Source: Brachyspira intermedia PWS/A (GTDB lineage: Bacteria > Spirochaetota > Brachyspiria > Brachyspirales > Brachyspiraceae). From it: a stretch of DNA of 64,000 nucleotides. This document shows positions 9,374 to 20,500 of the stretch, in pieces (positions within the stretch are counted from its first letter, which is position 1; every line of letters begins with the position of its first letter). The position numbers were made by a program, and so were the translations under genes. Below the pieces are notes generated by a model that did no database searches, was not told where the DNA came from, and was given only the letters and a program-made list of their open reading frames with translations. The stretch spans positions 2,914,001-2,978,000 of the forward strand of contig NC_017243.1 in the NCBI RefSeq assembly GCF_000223215.1. Reading direction: 5' to 3'.

Positions 9374-12300
9374 TTAATTATTGTTCATAGTACCTAAATA
9401 CTGCATTATCTGAAGTCTTCTGCTTTCAACATCTTTATCCAAATTAGCTATAACATCATTACTAGCAGCTAAAGGCGACATTATCCTTTTGAAGTCATTA
9501 TAAATATTTAATGCCTCTATAATTTTATTTTGTTCTATATATATATGACCTATAGCATATAAAGCAAATGCACCGTCTTGAGTAAGCTCATTAGTATATT
9601 TTGAATATGTGCTTATAGCTTCATCATACATTTTATTGTTTAGATAAATATTAGCTAAATCAAACTCTATGCCTCTTCTTTCATCTCTAGTCAAATCAGG
9701 CATTTTTAAAGTATCATTTAATATAGTTATAGAACTTGCTGTGTCGCCCAAATTAGCATAAAGTATTGATATATCTTTATTAACACCTATTATATGATCT
9801 TTGCTTCTTGCTCTTTTTTTAGCTTCCAATTTAGCCCATAAAGTTTCTTCTATATCTTGTCTGTTTTGATATATATAATTAGCATAAGAAGAATAGCTTT
9901 CAAAAGTATCTTCTTTCATAGCCTGAGCTTTAAGATTATCAGCCTGCTGTCTTGTAGTTTTTAGCTGAGCATCTATTCTAGCCATAAATTGTTTTATCTG
10001 CTGATAAGTTTGATTCTGTTCTCTTGCAGCATTTCCCATATCTTTTCCTCTATGGAAAGTTTTTTCTGCTCTTTCAAGAGTTTCTTTAGCTTTATTTAAA
10101 TATTCTGCCTCTTTATCATAAGGAGTGTCTTTAGAACGTGCTAAATATTCATAAGAAGCAGTCAAATTGAAATAAGCAGGATAAATAAGTTTTTCTAACT
10201 TTATAAGCTCTTCAAACATAGCGGCAGCTCTTTCATAATTGCCGTCCATAATAGCCTGATTTCCTATTGCAAAATATACATTAGACATATCAAAGCCTAT
10301 TGTAAGCATTCTGTCTTCTTCTTGTTTCTTTAAATCCTGAAATTCTGCTATTTTTTGATTAGCTTCTGCTCTTGTCATACCATTTTTAGCAACATCACCA
10401 TTACCCATAAAACCAAGTAATTTCTGATAAGTTTTTATTCTTCTATTATATAAATCTATTCTAGCTAAAGAATAAGAACTAACGAATATCTCTCTTGTTA
10501 GGAAGTCATAATGTGATATTTCTTCAGCAGTTCCCTGCATAGTATAGCTGTTCCAATAATCTTCTTCTGTTTTGAATTGAGGGAAAGGAAGTTCATACAT
10601 TTTTACGAAAGTTATCTCTTCATTTCCGTCATATATATTTTTTCTTGCAACCGAAATTAAACCTTCATCTAATAATGCATTTAAGTCAGCTGCTATCTTT
10701 TCATTCTCATAATCTCTTTTTAAATGCTCTTTAGCAATATCTTTATAATCATTAACAGTAAGAACTTTAAAGAACTCTAATTCATCAACTAAAGCATATT
10801 TAATAGGCTGAACTTTGAATACCAAACCATAAGCTTTGAAATAATAATCTCCAAGCCTGTAAAGTCCGTCCCTTCTCCAAGCCATATAATAAGGTCTGCC
10901 TGATTCTATAAAGTCTTTATCAACGGCATCACTAATATCTCCAAGCCATCTGCCGTCTGTTTTCATAAGGTTACCGTATATTCTTTCAAATACATTACCT
11001 TTCTGGTCATATATTTTCAAATCCGGTCTTCTTCTTTCTACCATAGTATAATATACGAGTCCGAATACTTGGTTATCTCCCCCCTCTGTGGCAAATATAG
11101 CATTGTCAGGAAGTGAGTTCATCATATTGTATGAATAGTCATGGTTACTGAAGTCTTTTGAGTTATTATTACGGCTTAAATTCATTATAAATATAGGTAT
11201 CATTATAACAAGTATTGCCGCAAGTGATATAGCATGATAAGGCTTTAATTTAGTATCCGCAGTTTCTTCAGAAGGTTTTTTCAATACATTTTTTATATTA
11301 GTATTGAAATATTCCATATACCATTGAATACCGAATCCTATTATTACAAGCATATATAAAGTTGCTGGCAAGAAGAAAACTTCAACAAATGATAAAGTTC
11401 TTACACTTGGAGGCGGATTAGTATATGCCATTAAAGATACGGCAAAACTCAAAAGTCCGAATACTGAGAATATACCTATAAACTTATTTTTCTTGAATAT
11501 CTGGAATAATCCGGGTATTAAGAATAATAAGCCTAATACTGTTAATTGAGTTTTGAATATATTTATTAAAGCAGATACCTGTTCTGGGTGAAGTATGAAG
11601 GCTGCAGCAATATCATTTCCTGAAGCTCCGTACTGTTTTCTATGTATCATACTAAATAAATAGCTTAAATTCTCCCAGCCTGAAGGTTCATTTAATTGTC
11701 CCCAGTTTAGCGGAGGCAATGCTCTGGCTCTTATAGGCATATAAGCATATATCATAACGCCTACTGCAAGCATTAAAAGCATTTTATAATATGATATTGA
11801 TATTCCTGTGATAAAGTCATTATCATTATTGAATTTATCTATTTTGCATAAGAAATATCTATATACTAAGCACCAAACAACTACTAAGAATAAAGGCCAA
11901 AATACTAAGAACATACCTTTATATAAAGTAGGATAGAATGGAGCTTTTAAATTCTGTATCATATCAGGTCTTAAATAAGAACCATTAGCAAGTGCTGTAA
12001 ATATATCGCTCATTATATTCATATCAGCGAAAGGCTTGAATATTATAGAGAATATGGAATCATTTGAAGCTACTCCAGGAGGGAAATATAAATAAGCCTC
12101 ATAATTCATAATAAATCTATAGTATCCGAAACCGCCTATAAATAATAACACTAAAAATACAAATATTGATATAAATGAAGTTTCTATATGATTGATATAT
12201 CTATCTTTATGTATCAAAAATAAAACAACGGCTATAAACAAAAGAGGGGCAAAAGCGAAAGGCAAAGTTACATGGTGATTTGCAAGTGCCACACCATACA

Positions 12301-13102
12301 AAAAGCCGAAAGCCATTAAATATTTATTTCCATAATAAGGTACTTCATCATTGGCATGCTTCCATACATTTTCAAACCAGTAAACAAGTATTAAAAGCAT
12401 AGAAGCTATTTGAAGTATATTCAAGCTGTAAACTTCTGCCATTGTAGCCTGTGCCCACATATTATCAGATATAGCAAAAGCAATGCTCGCAAAAAGTGCA
12501 GGTATCTGTACTATAGGAGAGAATCCTCTTTCAACTCTATTTTGTCCTAATACTTTTACCATAATAAGATAGAAGAAAATCATCGCTATTGCAGCACAAG
12601 TACCGGAAAATAAATTCGTTCTCCAAGCAATATTTCCAAAAGGTATATAAGTAAATAATTTGGACATCAAAGTATAGAAAGGATATCCAGGAGCATGCCC
12701 TACTCCCAAGAAGTAAGCAGCGGTTGTAAGCTCTCCATTATCACCTGCTGAAAGTGAAGGAGTTAATGTAAATAAATACAAAAAGAATGTGAAAAGAAAA
12801 GCTACAGCAGCAAATATTGCATCTATTTTTGAAAGATGATAAGGTTTAATTTCATATCTCTTATAAATAGGTTCCTGATTTGCTTTCTTAGAGAATAATT
12901 TAGAAAGTATATTTCCGCCATTTTCTTTATTTACTTTTTCTTTATTAGTTTTTGTATTATTTTTTTGACTATTTTGCAGATTATTAATATATTCTTCTAT
13001 TAACTCTCTGTCTTTTTCTAATTTTTTTGTAAGCTCATCAATGCTTTTATTTTTATAATTAGCTTTGATGTACTCTTTTTCCAGATGCGAAAGTTTTGCC
13101 AT
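9374..13102 (-). CDS. DUF2723 multi-membrane-span protein with C-terminal TPR region
   Basis: The product has 1242 residues. Residues 1-85 are a charged cytoplasmic segment with a predicted coil. From about 90 a DUF2723 domain begins (FLYLFTLTPSLSAGDNGELT, then GHAPGYPFYTLMSKLF), with about a dozen membrane helices up to residue 650. DUF2723 proteins resemble GT-C/protein-mannosyltransferase enzymes; the acidic residues of GDNGE sit where those have a catalytic Asp. A soluble extracytoplasmic region follows, and from about 890 to the end there are several TPR-like helical pairs (YERAAAMFEELIKLEK, YDEAISTYSKYTNEL, KIIEALNIYNDF). Glycosyl transfer to a protein or lipid outside the membrane is a reasonable inference but unproven. 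It is a single-gene transcript with its own terminator. Confidence 0.85.
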   Translation of the reverse strand: MAKLSHLEKEYIKANYKNKSIDELTKKLEKDRELIEEYINNLQNSQKNNTKTNKEKVNKENGGNILSKLFSKKANQEPIYKRYEIKPYHLSKIDAIFAAVAFLFTFFLYLFTLTPSLSAGDNGELTTAAYFLGVGHAPGYPFYTLMSKLFTYIPFGNIAWRTNLFSGTCAAIAMIFFYLIMVKVLGQNRVERGFSPIVQIPALFASIAFAISDNMWAQATMAEVYSLNILQIASMLLILVYWFENVWKHANDEVPYYGNKYLMAFGFLYGVALANHHVTLPFAFAPLLFIAVVLFLIHKDRYINHIETSFISIFVFLVLLFIGGFGYYRFIMNYEAYLYFPPGVASNDSIFSIIFKPFADMNIMSDIFTALANGSYLRPDMIQNLKAPFYPTLYKGMFLVFWPLFLVVVWCLVYRYFLCKIDKFNNDNDFITGISISYYKMLLMLAVGVMIYAYMPIRARALPPLNWGQLNEPSGWENLSYLFSMIHRKQYGASGNDIAAAFILHPEQVSALINIFKTQLTVLGLLFLIPGLFQIFKKNKFIGIFSVFGLLSFAVSLMAYTNPPPSVRTLSFVEVFFLPATLYMLVIIGFGIQWYMEYFNTNIKNVLKKPSEETADTKLKPYHAISLAAILVIMIPIFIMNLSRNNNSKDFSNHDYSYNMMNSLPDNAIFATEGGDNQVFGLVYYTMVERRRPDLKIYDQKGNVFERIYGNLMKTDGRWLGDISDAVDKDFIESGRPYYMAWRRDGLYRLGDYYFKAYGLVFKVQPIKYALVDELEFFKVLTVNDYKDIAKEHLKRDYENEKIAADLNALLDEGLISVARKNIYDGNEEITFVKMYELPFPQFKTEEDYWNSYTMQGTAEEISHYDFLTREIFVSSYSLARIDLYNRRIKTYQKLLGFMGNGDVAKNGMTRAEANQKIAEFQDLKKQEEDRMLTIGFDMSNVYFAIGNQAIMDGNYERAAAMFEELIKLEKLIYPAYFNLTASYEYLARSKDTPYDKEAEYLNKAKETLERAEKTFHRGKDMGNAAREQNQTYQQIKQFMARIDAQLKTTRQQADNLKAQAMKEDTFESYSSYANYIYQNRQDIEETLWAKLEAKKRARSKDHIIGVNKDISILYANLGDTASSITILNDTLKMPDLTRDERRGIEFDLANIYLNNKMYDEAISTYSKYTNELTQDGAFALYAIGHIYIEQNKIIEALNIYNDFKRIMSPLAASNDVIANLDKDVESRRLQIMQYLGTMNNN

Positions 13103-13164
13103 TTAGTTATCTACCTCTTTATTAAAATAAAAATTTTTATATCTTACTTAATTATAGTGACGTA

Positions 13165-13361
13165 TTTTAATAAATAATTTTAAGAATTAAAAGAAATATT
13201 TTTTAACAAGTAATATTTAGTTAAAAAATGCAGTCCTTTTGCTTCTTTGGGTCACCAAAAGAAGTGGGGTGCGGGGCAAAGCCCTGCAAAAATAAACTAT
13301 AGTAGATTATTATATAATAAAATCGCTTATTATTCAAGGATGTAAAAAAATATATTTTTAT
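13165..13361. repeat. Left flanking direct repeat of the radical SAM island
   Basis: About 200 bases that match 24744-24962 in the same orientation. Both start with TAAGAATTAAAA(G/T)AAATATTTTTT and end with a nearly identical block of about 50 bases (13310-13361 here, including AAAATCGCTTATTATTCAAG). This copy also contains a 60-base dispersed element (13231-13290: GCTTCTTTGGGTCACC, AAAAGAAGTGGGGTGCGGGG, CAAAGCCCTGCA) that recurs at 29830-29887 and 30090-30172. The remaining sequence up to 13466 is AT-rich with nothing else recognisable. Confidence 0.7.
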
Positions 13362-13466
13362 ACAAATAATTTCCAACCATAAAAAATATATATTAAAATA
13401 TTGATTTTAAATCTATTTTATAATTAAAAGTATGTAACATACAATATATTTAATGATTATTATATA

Positions 13467-13494
13467 TTGACTTATTTTTTTATTAGGTTATAAT
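13467..13494 (+). promoter_or_regulatory. Promoter of the precursor peptide / radical SAM operon
   Basis: TTGACT (13467-13472) and TATAAT (13489-13494) are 16 bases apart. A transcript would start near 13500 and leave a leader of about 30 bases, with GAAGG (13518-13522) 7 bases before the ATG of the precursor gene. Confidence 0.7.
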
Positions 13495-13529
13495 ATAAAT
13501 AAATATTATTAACTTGTGAAGGTATATTT

Positions 13530-13664
13530 ATGAATAATACATCATCTGAAATAGTTTTAAATGATCAGGAAGTTCAAGATTTTGTAACTTTTTTAAATGA
13601 AAAAAAAGAATTTCTTGATACAGGTTTAGGTGCATTTCATACAGATAATCATAGTAATTGGTAG
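13530..13664 (+). CDS. Putative RiPP precursor peptide, 44 residues
   Basis: A short frame that starts MNNTSSEIVLNDQEVQ, continues with an acidic helical stretch (DFVTFLNEKKEF) and ends in GAFHTDNHSNW. It is the first gene after a strong promoter and has a good ribosome binding site. It is followed at once by a radical SAM/SPASM gene whose possible TTG start overlaps its stop. A charged N-terminal part followed by a Gly/His/Asn/aromatic C-terminus is the usual leader-core layout of a ribosomally made, modified peptide. It has no Cys, so thioether (sactipeptide) or lanthionine chemistry is excluded. Likely targets are the aromatic, His or Asn residues of the last eleven (for example C-C or C-O cross-links, as in triceptides); this is inference. 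No protease site such as GG is present, although LGAF could be a cut point. Confidence 0.7.
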   Translation: MNNTSSEIVLNDQEVQDFVTFLNEKKEFLDTGLGAFHTDNHSNW

Positions 13665-14769
13665 AAATTATTGTGATTAAAAGAGATGTTATTTTTTTCG
13701 ATAAAAATAAAATAATTCATTTAATTTTAAAGCTTGCAGGTTCTTCTTGTAATATAAACTGTACTTATTGTTTTGAAAAAACTAAAAATTTGTTTTCATC
13801 TGAATCGATAAATAAAGATTTCTTAGTAGAATTTATAAATGGTATAAAAAATCAGATAGTTGTTACGCTTCATGGCGGTGAGCCTTTACTTATTGGTAAA
13901 AAAAAATTATAGAGATACTTGATTTATTATCAGAATTTTATCCAAATAAAATTATTAATATATATTTGCAAACTAATGGTATATTATTAGATGATGAATG
14001 GATATATATAATATTTGAGCAATATAAAAAATTAAATATAGAAATATCCATAAGTTTAGATGGTTCATTTGAAATGAATTCTCTAAGAATAAATTATAAT
14101 AATCAAAATACTTATAATGATGTACTTAATGCTTATAGATTATTATCTAAAAATAATATAAATGCTGGAATGCTTAGTGTAATTTCTAAACATTCATTAA
14201 ATTTATATGTTGAATATATTGAGTTGATAAAAAAAATTGATAATCTAAAATTTGTAAAAATCAATCCCCTATTTAATATGGAAAATAATAATCTAAGTAA
14301 AGATAGTATAACTCCAACTGAATTTGCACAATTTATAATAAATGTAGCAAACTTATATATAAAGGAAGAAATATATAAAAAAATAGCAATAGAACCAATA
14401 TTAAGTATGATTCAAAAAATTAATAATAAAGAATCTAAATATTGTAATTATAATAAAAATAAATGCTATCAATTTATATCTTTATATCCAAATGGATTAG
14501 TAGCACCATGTGATTGTTTTTCTAGCAGTGAATTTGAAATAAATATTGATAAAACAATATCTATTAGTGAAAATATTGTCAATGCTATTAATGAAAATAC
14601 AATTTTTAACAGCCTTATGAATGATTGTAAAAATTGTAATATATTTGATTTTTGTAATGCAGGATGCATATCACAAAGATATTACTTTAGAAATAATAAA
14701 GATTTATATGATGATTATTGTGAATCAAAAAAAATGTTATATTCATTTAGTAGTAAATTTAAGGTCTAA
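13658..14769 (+). CDS. Radical SAM/SPASM peptide maturase (one-base frameshift)
   Basis: The N-terminal part carries the [4Fe-4S] motif CNINCTYC in LAGSSCNINCTYCFEK, then LHGGEPLL; after the frameshift come LQTNGILLDD and SISLDGSFE. The C-terminus is a SPASM-type auxiliary cluster region: CYQFISLYPNGLVAPCDC, CKNCNIFDFCNAGC and a final YCESK. This pattern matches peptide-modifying enzymes of the GrrM/XyeB/FxsB type. Reading breaks at a run of nine A (13898-13906); one more A restores a frame of about 370 residues (first part ends at 13912, second resumes before 13966). The start may be TTG at 13658 or GTG at 13673. It directly follows the putative precursor and is 5 bases from the next gene. 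Substrate assignment is inference. Confidence 0.85.
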
Positions 14770-14774
14770 CTAAA

Positions 14775-16599
14775 ATGTTTATATCCGATATAATTGTTAA
14801 TGCTATATATATTAATATACCTTTTTGTCTAAGAAAATGTAGTTTTTGTCATTATGTTAATAATCTAAAATATTCATATTCAAAAGTTGAGGATTCTTAT
14901 TTTATTATATTATTAAAACAGTTAGAATATGTGTTAAAAAATATAAAAAATAATAAATTAAGTAGTATATATTTTGGAGGCGGTACTCCATCACTTTTAA
15001 ATGAACATCAAATAAACCAAATAAAAGAATTATTTGATAATTATAATATTTCATCAGAAGAAGTATCTATAGAAATATATCCGGATATATGCAACTTTGA
15101 TTATGATAATAATAATTTTTTTAATAGATTTTCAATAGGTGTACAAAGTTTTGATGACAAATTATTAAAACTTTATAACAGAAAAAATTATGATTATAAA
15201 ATCATAGAAGATATTATATATAAAATAAAAAAAATAATAATAACAATAAAGTTAATATTGATTTGATTTTCGATGAATATATTTTAGAAGATGATATAAC
15301 AAAAGCATTAAAACTATCTCCGGATTCTATAGTATTTTATCCAAACACAAAAAATAGAGGCTTAAAAAGATTGATAAATATTTATGATTCTTTAAATAAA
15401 TTATCATTTTCTGTTAAAAATTATAAACCTCTTGGAAAATCAAAATTCATATATTTAAAAGAGAATACAGAAGAATCAAATTATTCCAAAGTAGAATATC
15501 GCTATATTGGAAATATAATAGGTATAGGTCATAATAGTGTTTCTTATATAAATAATGAATCATATCTGTCTATTTTTGATGGTGAAAATTTTTATTTTAA
15601 TAAAAGAGATAGAATACCAAGATATCATAATACAATAATATCTTCGTCATTTACAGGAGTACTCAAAAATACAATTAATAAATATTTCAAATCTCTTTTA
15701 GATTGTAATTTATTTATAGAAGATGAAAATAATAATGAAGTTATATATATACCCGAATATAATTATATTTATTTCTACAAATATTTATTAGAAAATTATA
15801 ATAATAAATATGCTGAAGTTTTTATATCTAGTGTGTCATTTGGAGATTCAGATTATCATAACATAGAATATATTGTCAACAATTATATTGACGATGAAAC
15901 ACAAAATAATTTGAAAGATTTTTCAAAAGCTAATAATATATGCAATAATAACAAAGCATTTATTAGAAAAAAAGCTCCAAATAAATTCATATTAATTGAA
16001 GGTATAGATGGAAGCGGTAAAGATACATTTGCAAACTTTTTACAAAGTGAAATAAAAAAAGATTTAAATACACTAAAGATGCTCCTGTATCAATTATAGG
16101 TCAGCCATATTCCAATTTTAAATATGGCAAAGAATCAAAATCATTTATAGAAGATTTAAATAAAAAATATACCAAGCATCAAGTTATAGAATATTTAACT
16201 GAAAATAGAAAGGAATCTGAAAAATACATCAATAATCTTGGGGGCATTGTTATATGTATAAGGGGAATATTAACTGATATAGCAACATTTAATTATGCCT
16301 TTAATGAAAATACGGATAATCAATTTGGATTATGTTCAAGTTTAAAAAGAATAGATGAACTTATAATAATTGATGTAGATGAAAATGAAGCTGATATAAG
16401 AATAAAAAATAGAAATATACCAAGGACTTGGAGAGAATATTTACCTCAATTAAAATATTTTAGAGAGTTTTACATAAATCATAATTTAGATTGTATAAAT
16501 AATAAAACAATAATAATAAATGATGATTTCGAGTATTTACAAAAAATGGCAAAAATAATATCTAATAAACTCTATTTTGAGGATTCTTTTAATGGATAA
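14775..16599 (+). CDS. HemW-like radical SAM enzyme fused to a thymidylate-kinase-like domain (two frameshifts)
   Basis: Joined across two A runs (eight A at 15227-15234, seven A at 16054-16060, each apparently one base short), this is one frame of about 608 residues. Residues 1-375 resemble HemN/HemW: YINIPFCLRKCSFCHY with CxxxCxxC, YFGGGTPSLL, IGVQSFDDKLLKLYNR and NIDLIF. From about residue 410 there is a P-loop, LIEGIDGSGKDTF, typical of thymidylate kinases. Further on come GQPYSNFKYG, the region RIDELIIIDVDENEADIR and RNIPRTWREY. HemW-like proteins include class C radical SAM methyltransferases of peptide antibiotics, so methylation or another radical step is possible. I know of no described fusion of this kind. 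The third part runs past 16099 to the stop at 16597-16599. Confidence 0.78.
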
Positions 16600-17545
16600 A
16601 GGTATTACTTTAATACTTAATCTAGTTGGTAATGCATGTAATATGAATTGTTCATACTGTTATGAACATGATACAATTAAATATGATACTATAAATAATT
16701 TAAATATAGCTAAAATAAACGATGTTAAAGAGTTTTTATCTAGCTTTATTGATTATCATCATATACATATATTATTTCATGGTGGTGAACCATTATTATA
16801 TGGAAAAGATCTTATAAAAGATATTTTAAAATTTATAAAAACTAATTTTCTAAATAAATATACTATACAGATACAAACTAATGGTTTATTAATAGATGAT
16901 GATTTCATTAATATTTTTCTTGATTATAATGTACAATTATCAATATCACTTGACCCTATAGGAGATATGGACTTAAGAAAAGCTAATAATTTTGAATATA
17001 GGAAAGTAGTTATTTCAAATATTTCAAAATATATAAAAAAAATAGATACTATAGGAATAGTATCTGTTGCTCACAAATATAATATAAATTATTTTAAAGA
17101 ATTTATAGATGAACTAATAAATTATAAAATAAAATTTTTAACTATTAATAAGATAAGATATTCAACTCATAATACAGATTATTATATAACAGAAAAAGAA
17201 TATAATAAAATGCTAAAAGAGATTTTGATATATTGGATAAATAACAAAAAATACAAATCTATAGATATACAGCCATTTATATCTTTATTAACTGACAGTA
17301 AAATATGTATTTATTCGTCTGATAATAATAAATGTAAATATTTTAAAACTTTTTATAATAAAGAATATAACACTGAATATTGCAGCCATATTATTTCAAA
17401 TAAAATGCCAAATGTTGACAAGAAATGTTTGGAATGTTATATTTATGATTGGTGCGGTGGCGGATGTTTAGTCGATCAAAAAGATGAAACCTTTTGTGAA
17501 TCTAGAAAAGACTTTAAATTATTTTTGGATAAAATAAAACTATGA
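16592..17545 (+). CDS. Second radical SAM/SPASM peptide maturase
   Basis: The product has about 317 residues and an intact frame. I choose the ATG at 16592 because GAGG (16579-16582) lies 9 bases before it; an upstream TTG at 16577 would put the start inside that site. The iron-sulfur motif is GNACNMNCSYCYEH, followed by LFHGGEPLLYGKD, IQTNGLLIDDD and SISLDPIGD. A Cys-rich SPASM-like tail follows: CKYFKTF, CSHII, CLECYIYDWCGGGC and FCESRKDF. It is a paralogue of the genes at 13658 and 23414. Its start overlaps the end of the kinase fusion by 8 bases, and its stop overlaps the start of the UvrA-like gene (ATGA), so the genes are translationally coupled. Confidence 0.88.
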   Translation: MDKGITLILNLVGNACNMNCSYCYEHDTIKYDTINNLNIAKINDVKEFLSSFIDYHHIHILFHGGEPLLYGKDLIKDILKFIKTNFLNKYTIQIQTNGLLIDDDFINIFLDYNVQLSISLDPIGDMDLRKANNFEYRKVVISNISKYIKKIDTIGIVSVAHKYNINYFKEFIDELINYKIKFLTINKIRYSTHNTDYYITEKEYNKMLKEILIYWINNKKYKSIDIQPFISLLTDSKICIYSSDNNKCKYFKTFYNKEYNTEYCSHIISNKMPNVDKKCLECYIYDWCGGGCLVDQKDETFCESRKDFKLFLDKIKL

Positions 17546-20500
17546 AAATTAATAATCTAATAGCAAATAACATAATAAATTTAAATAAAAATATTGATTT
17601 TGATAAATCAATTTCTATATCAGGGCTTTCTGGTTCAGGAAAAACTACATTTTGTAAAGTAGTAAGTGATGAGTCTTTAAAACGTATAGTTACTCTTTTA
17701 CCAAAGGTAGAATATAGATTTTTATTTTCTGAATTTCTCAAAACAAACTTTTCTGCTCAAAATATTACTAATATACCATTAACTTTTTTTTTAGAAAAAA
17801 CTTCTACCTCTTCAAATGTTAGATCAACAGTTGGAACTTATACACCTATATTTAAAACTATAAGAAGTTTATTTGCTAAAAAATATAAATGCCCTTCTGA
17901 ATTTTTCTCATTTAATAATTCTAAATTTTGGTGTAAAAAATGCAAAGGAAGAGGCTATAATGCAATGGTGGAATGTAAAGAATGTAATTCTGAAAGATAT
18001 TCTGATGAAATAAAAAAATATACTATAACTTGTCATGATAAAGAATATAATATTATTGATTTTAATAAAATGAATATATTTAAATTGATAGAGTTATCTG
18101 ATGAATTGGGTTTTAATAAAAGTATTAAGAAAATGCTTGATAATATGATAAAATTGAATATTGGATATTTATCATTAGATAGAATAGTTAGTACATTATC
18201 AGGCGGTGAAACTACAAGATTATTATTATCAGAATTTATTACATACTCTGTCAATTCTCTTATAATAGCAGATGAATTATCTATAGGATTAGATGAAGAT
18301 AGTCTATATAATATGCTTGAACAGATTGGTGATCTATCAAACAATAATCAATTATGGCTTATAGATCATAATAATATAGTTATTAATTCAACACAAGAAA
18401 AAATTTATTTTGGACCAAAAAGCGGAAAATACGGAGGAAAAATAGTAGATGAATCTCCTAGACCAAAAGAAGAATTTTTTGAAATAAATGAGTCTGAAGC
18501 AAAAGATTATTATGTTTTCAGCGATTTAGAAAAACGTAATTTAAAAATAAAAGAATTAAAGATTCCTGAAAACAGACTAATATCAATAGTTGGAGAATCA
18601 GGATGCGGAAAATCTACTCTTGTAAATGATTGCATATCGTCTGTTTTTAATAAATTATACAAAAATGCAAAACTAATTTTAATAGGTCAAAATAGAAATC
18701 AATCTATAACTTCCAAGTCCACTATTGAAACATTTTTGGATATAAAAAATAATCTATCAAAAATTAAAGATTTGAATAAAAATGCCCCTATAGAAGACAT
18801 TATAAACATGATAGATACAAATGAGAAGGCATATAAATACCTATCTTCTTTAATAGATTTAGGTTTAGGTTATCTGAATTTAAACAGAAAAATACAAACT
18901 CTATCTACAGGTGAATTCCAGTGTGTGCATTTAATTTCAGAATTATTTATAGATTTGAATAAAAAAACTCTATTCATATTTGACGAACCTTCAAAAGGTC
19001 TTTCACAAAATATTTTAAATAAATTCATGAAATATATACATAATATATTGAACAATAAAAATATCACTGTAATTATGATAGAACATAATAGCTATATAAT
19101 AAAACTAAGTGATTTCATAATAGATTTTGGTAAAAGAACAGATAATATAATATCTCACTTAAATATACTTTCTAATTCAAAATACCATGATAATAAAAAG
19201 AAAAATAATAAAAATATTATGATAAAATCATCAATTTCTAATAAATCTGGAATAGAGTATTTAAAAGATGAAGAAGTTGAAGATTATTTTAAAAAATCAG
19301 AAAATATATTTAAAGGAGGAATATTAAAGAATATATCACAAACTGCTAGATGGATATATGGTGATTATTTTTCAGATGAAGTCATACCTGAAATAGCAAT
19401 AGATTTTGAAAGTCAGCTTTACAGTAAAAATACATTTTTATATGAAACATTAGGTATAGTAAACAGAATTATTTCTTTGGGGGATAATGTTCTTATAGAT
19501 GATATAGATATTTTTGATTATTATAATGAAGAAAATTTATGTAAATGCTGCCGCGGAAATTCAGTAATAGATTCTTTTAATATAAATAACATTATAAAAA
19601 ATAAAGATTCAAATCTTTGGAATGATCTATTTGAAGATGATATAATGAAAGCATTAAAAAATTATAATTTTCAAAAAATAAAATTTTTATTTAAAGAAAT
19701 AAAAAAAGATTCTAAATTGGATTTGAATAAAGATTTTTCAAAAATGAACCCTGATGAAATAAATACTTTTTTATACGGATATTGGAAAACAGATTTTTAT
19801 GATTCAGACAAAAAGACTAGAAGATATTGGAAAGGAATAATTTTCTTAATAAAAAAATATATGAAACAGTCTAAGAGCAAATTAAAGGAAATTATAAATA
19901 GTTCTAAAGAAGAAATAATATGTCCTATATGTAATGGCAGTATATTAGGTCATAATAATAAATTTTATATAAAGAATAAAGATATAAGAGATATTTTATC
20001 TTCTAGTATATCAGAAAATATGAACATATTATCTGATATAGAGCCTATAAATAGTGTAATAGATATACTAGGCAAAGATATAAAATTAAATTATGATGTA
20101 TCTAATTTGCCTCAGGATAAGCAGGCTAAATTAAAATTATTAGAAATATACTACTCTAGTTTTTACGGATTTTATATAGTACTAAAAAATATAAATCCAT
20201 TTAAAGATTATGCAAAGAAAATAATAGAAAATATAGCAATAAATAATAAAGTTATAATTTGTGATTATAAAAACATTAATGACACTAAAGAAAATATACT
20301 AAACAATGATTTTTCAAATTATAAAATTAATTCATTTGTTTATGAATTATTTGGATTTAAAAAAATATCAACTGAAATTAATAAAATAATAAAAAGCTAT
20401 CCATGTGAACATTGTAATGGAAAAAAATTAATTAGAGAAGAAGGAGTCTTCGAAGGTATAGATGCATATGAAGTACCTTGTGACATATGCGGTGAAACAG

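Noticed and set aside
13530-13664. Sactipeptide, SCIFF or lanthipeptide precursor
   Set aside because: The peptide has no cysteine, so thioether products cannot form.
14775-16599. Viperin-like antiviral nucleotide system
   Set aside because: A radical SAM enzyme with a thymidylate-kinase-like domain recalls viperin-CMPK2, but the radical SAM motifs (IPFCLRKCSFCHY, GGGTPS) are those of HemN/HemW.
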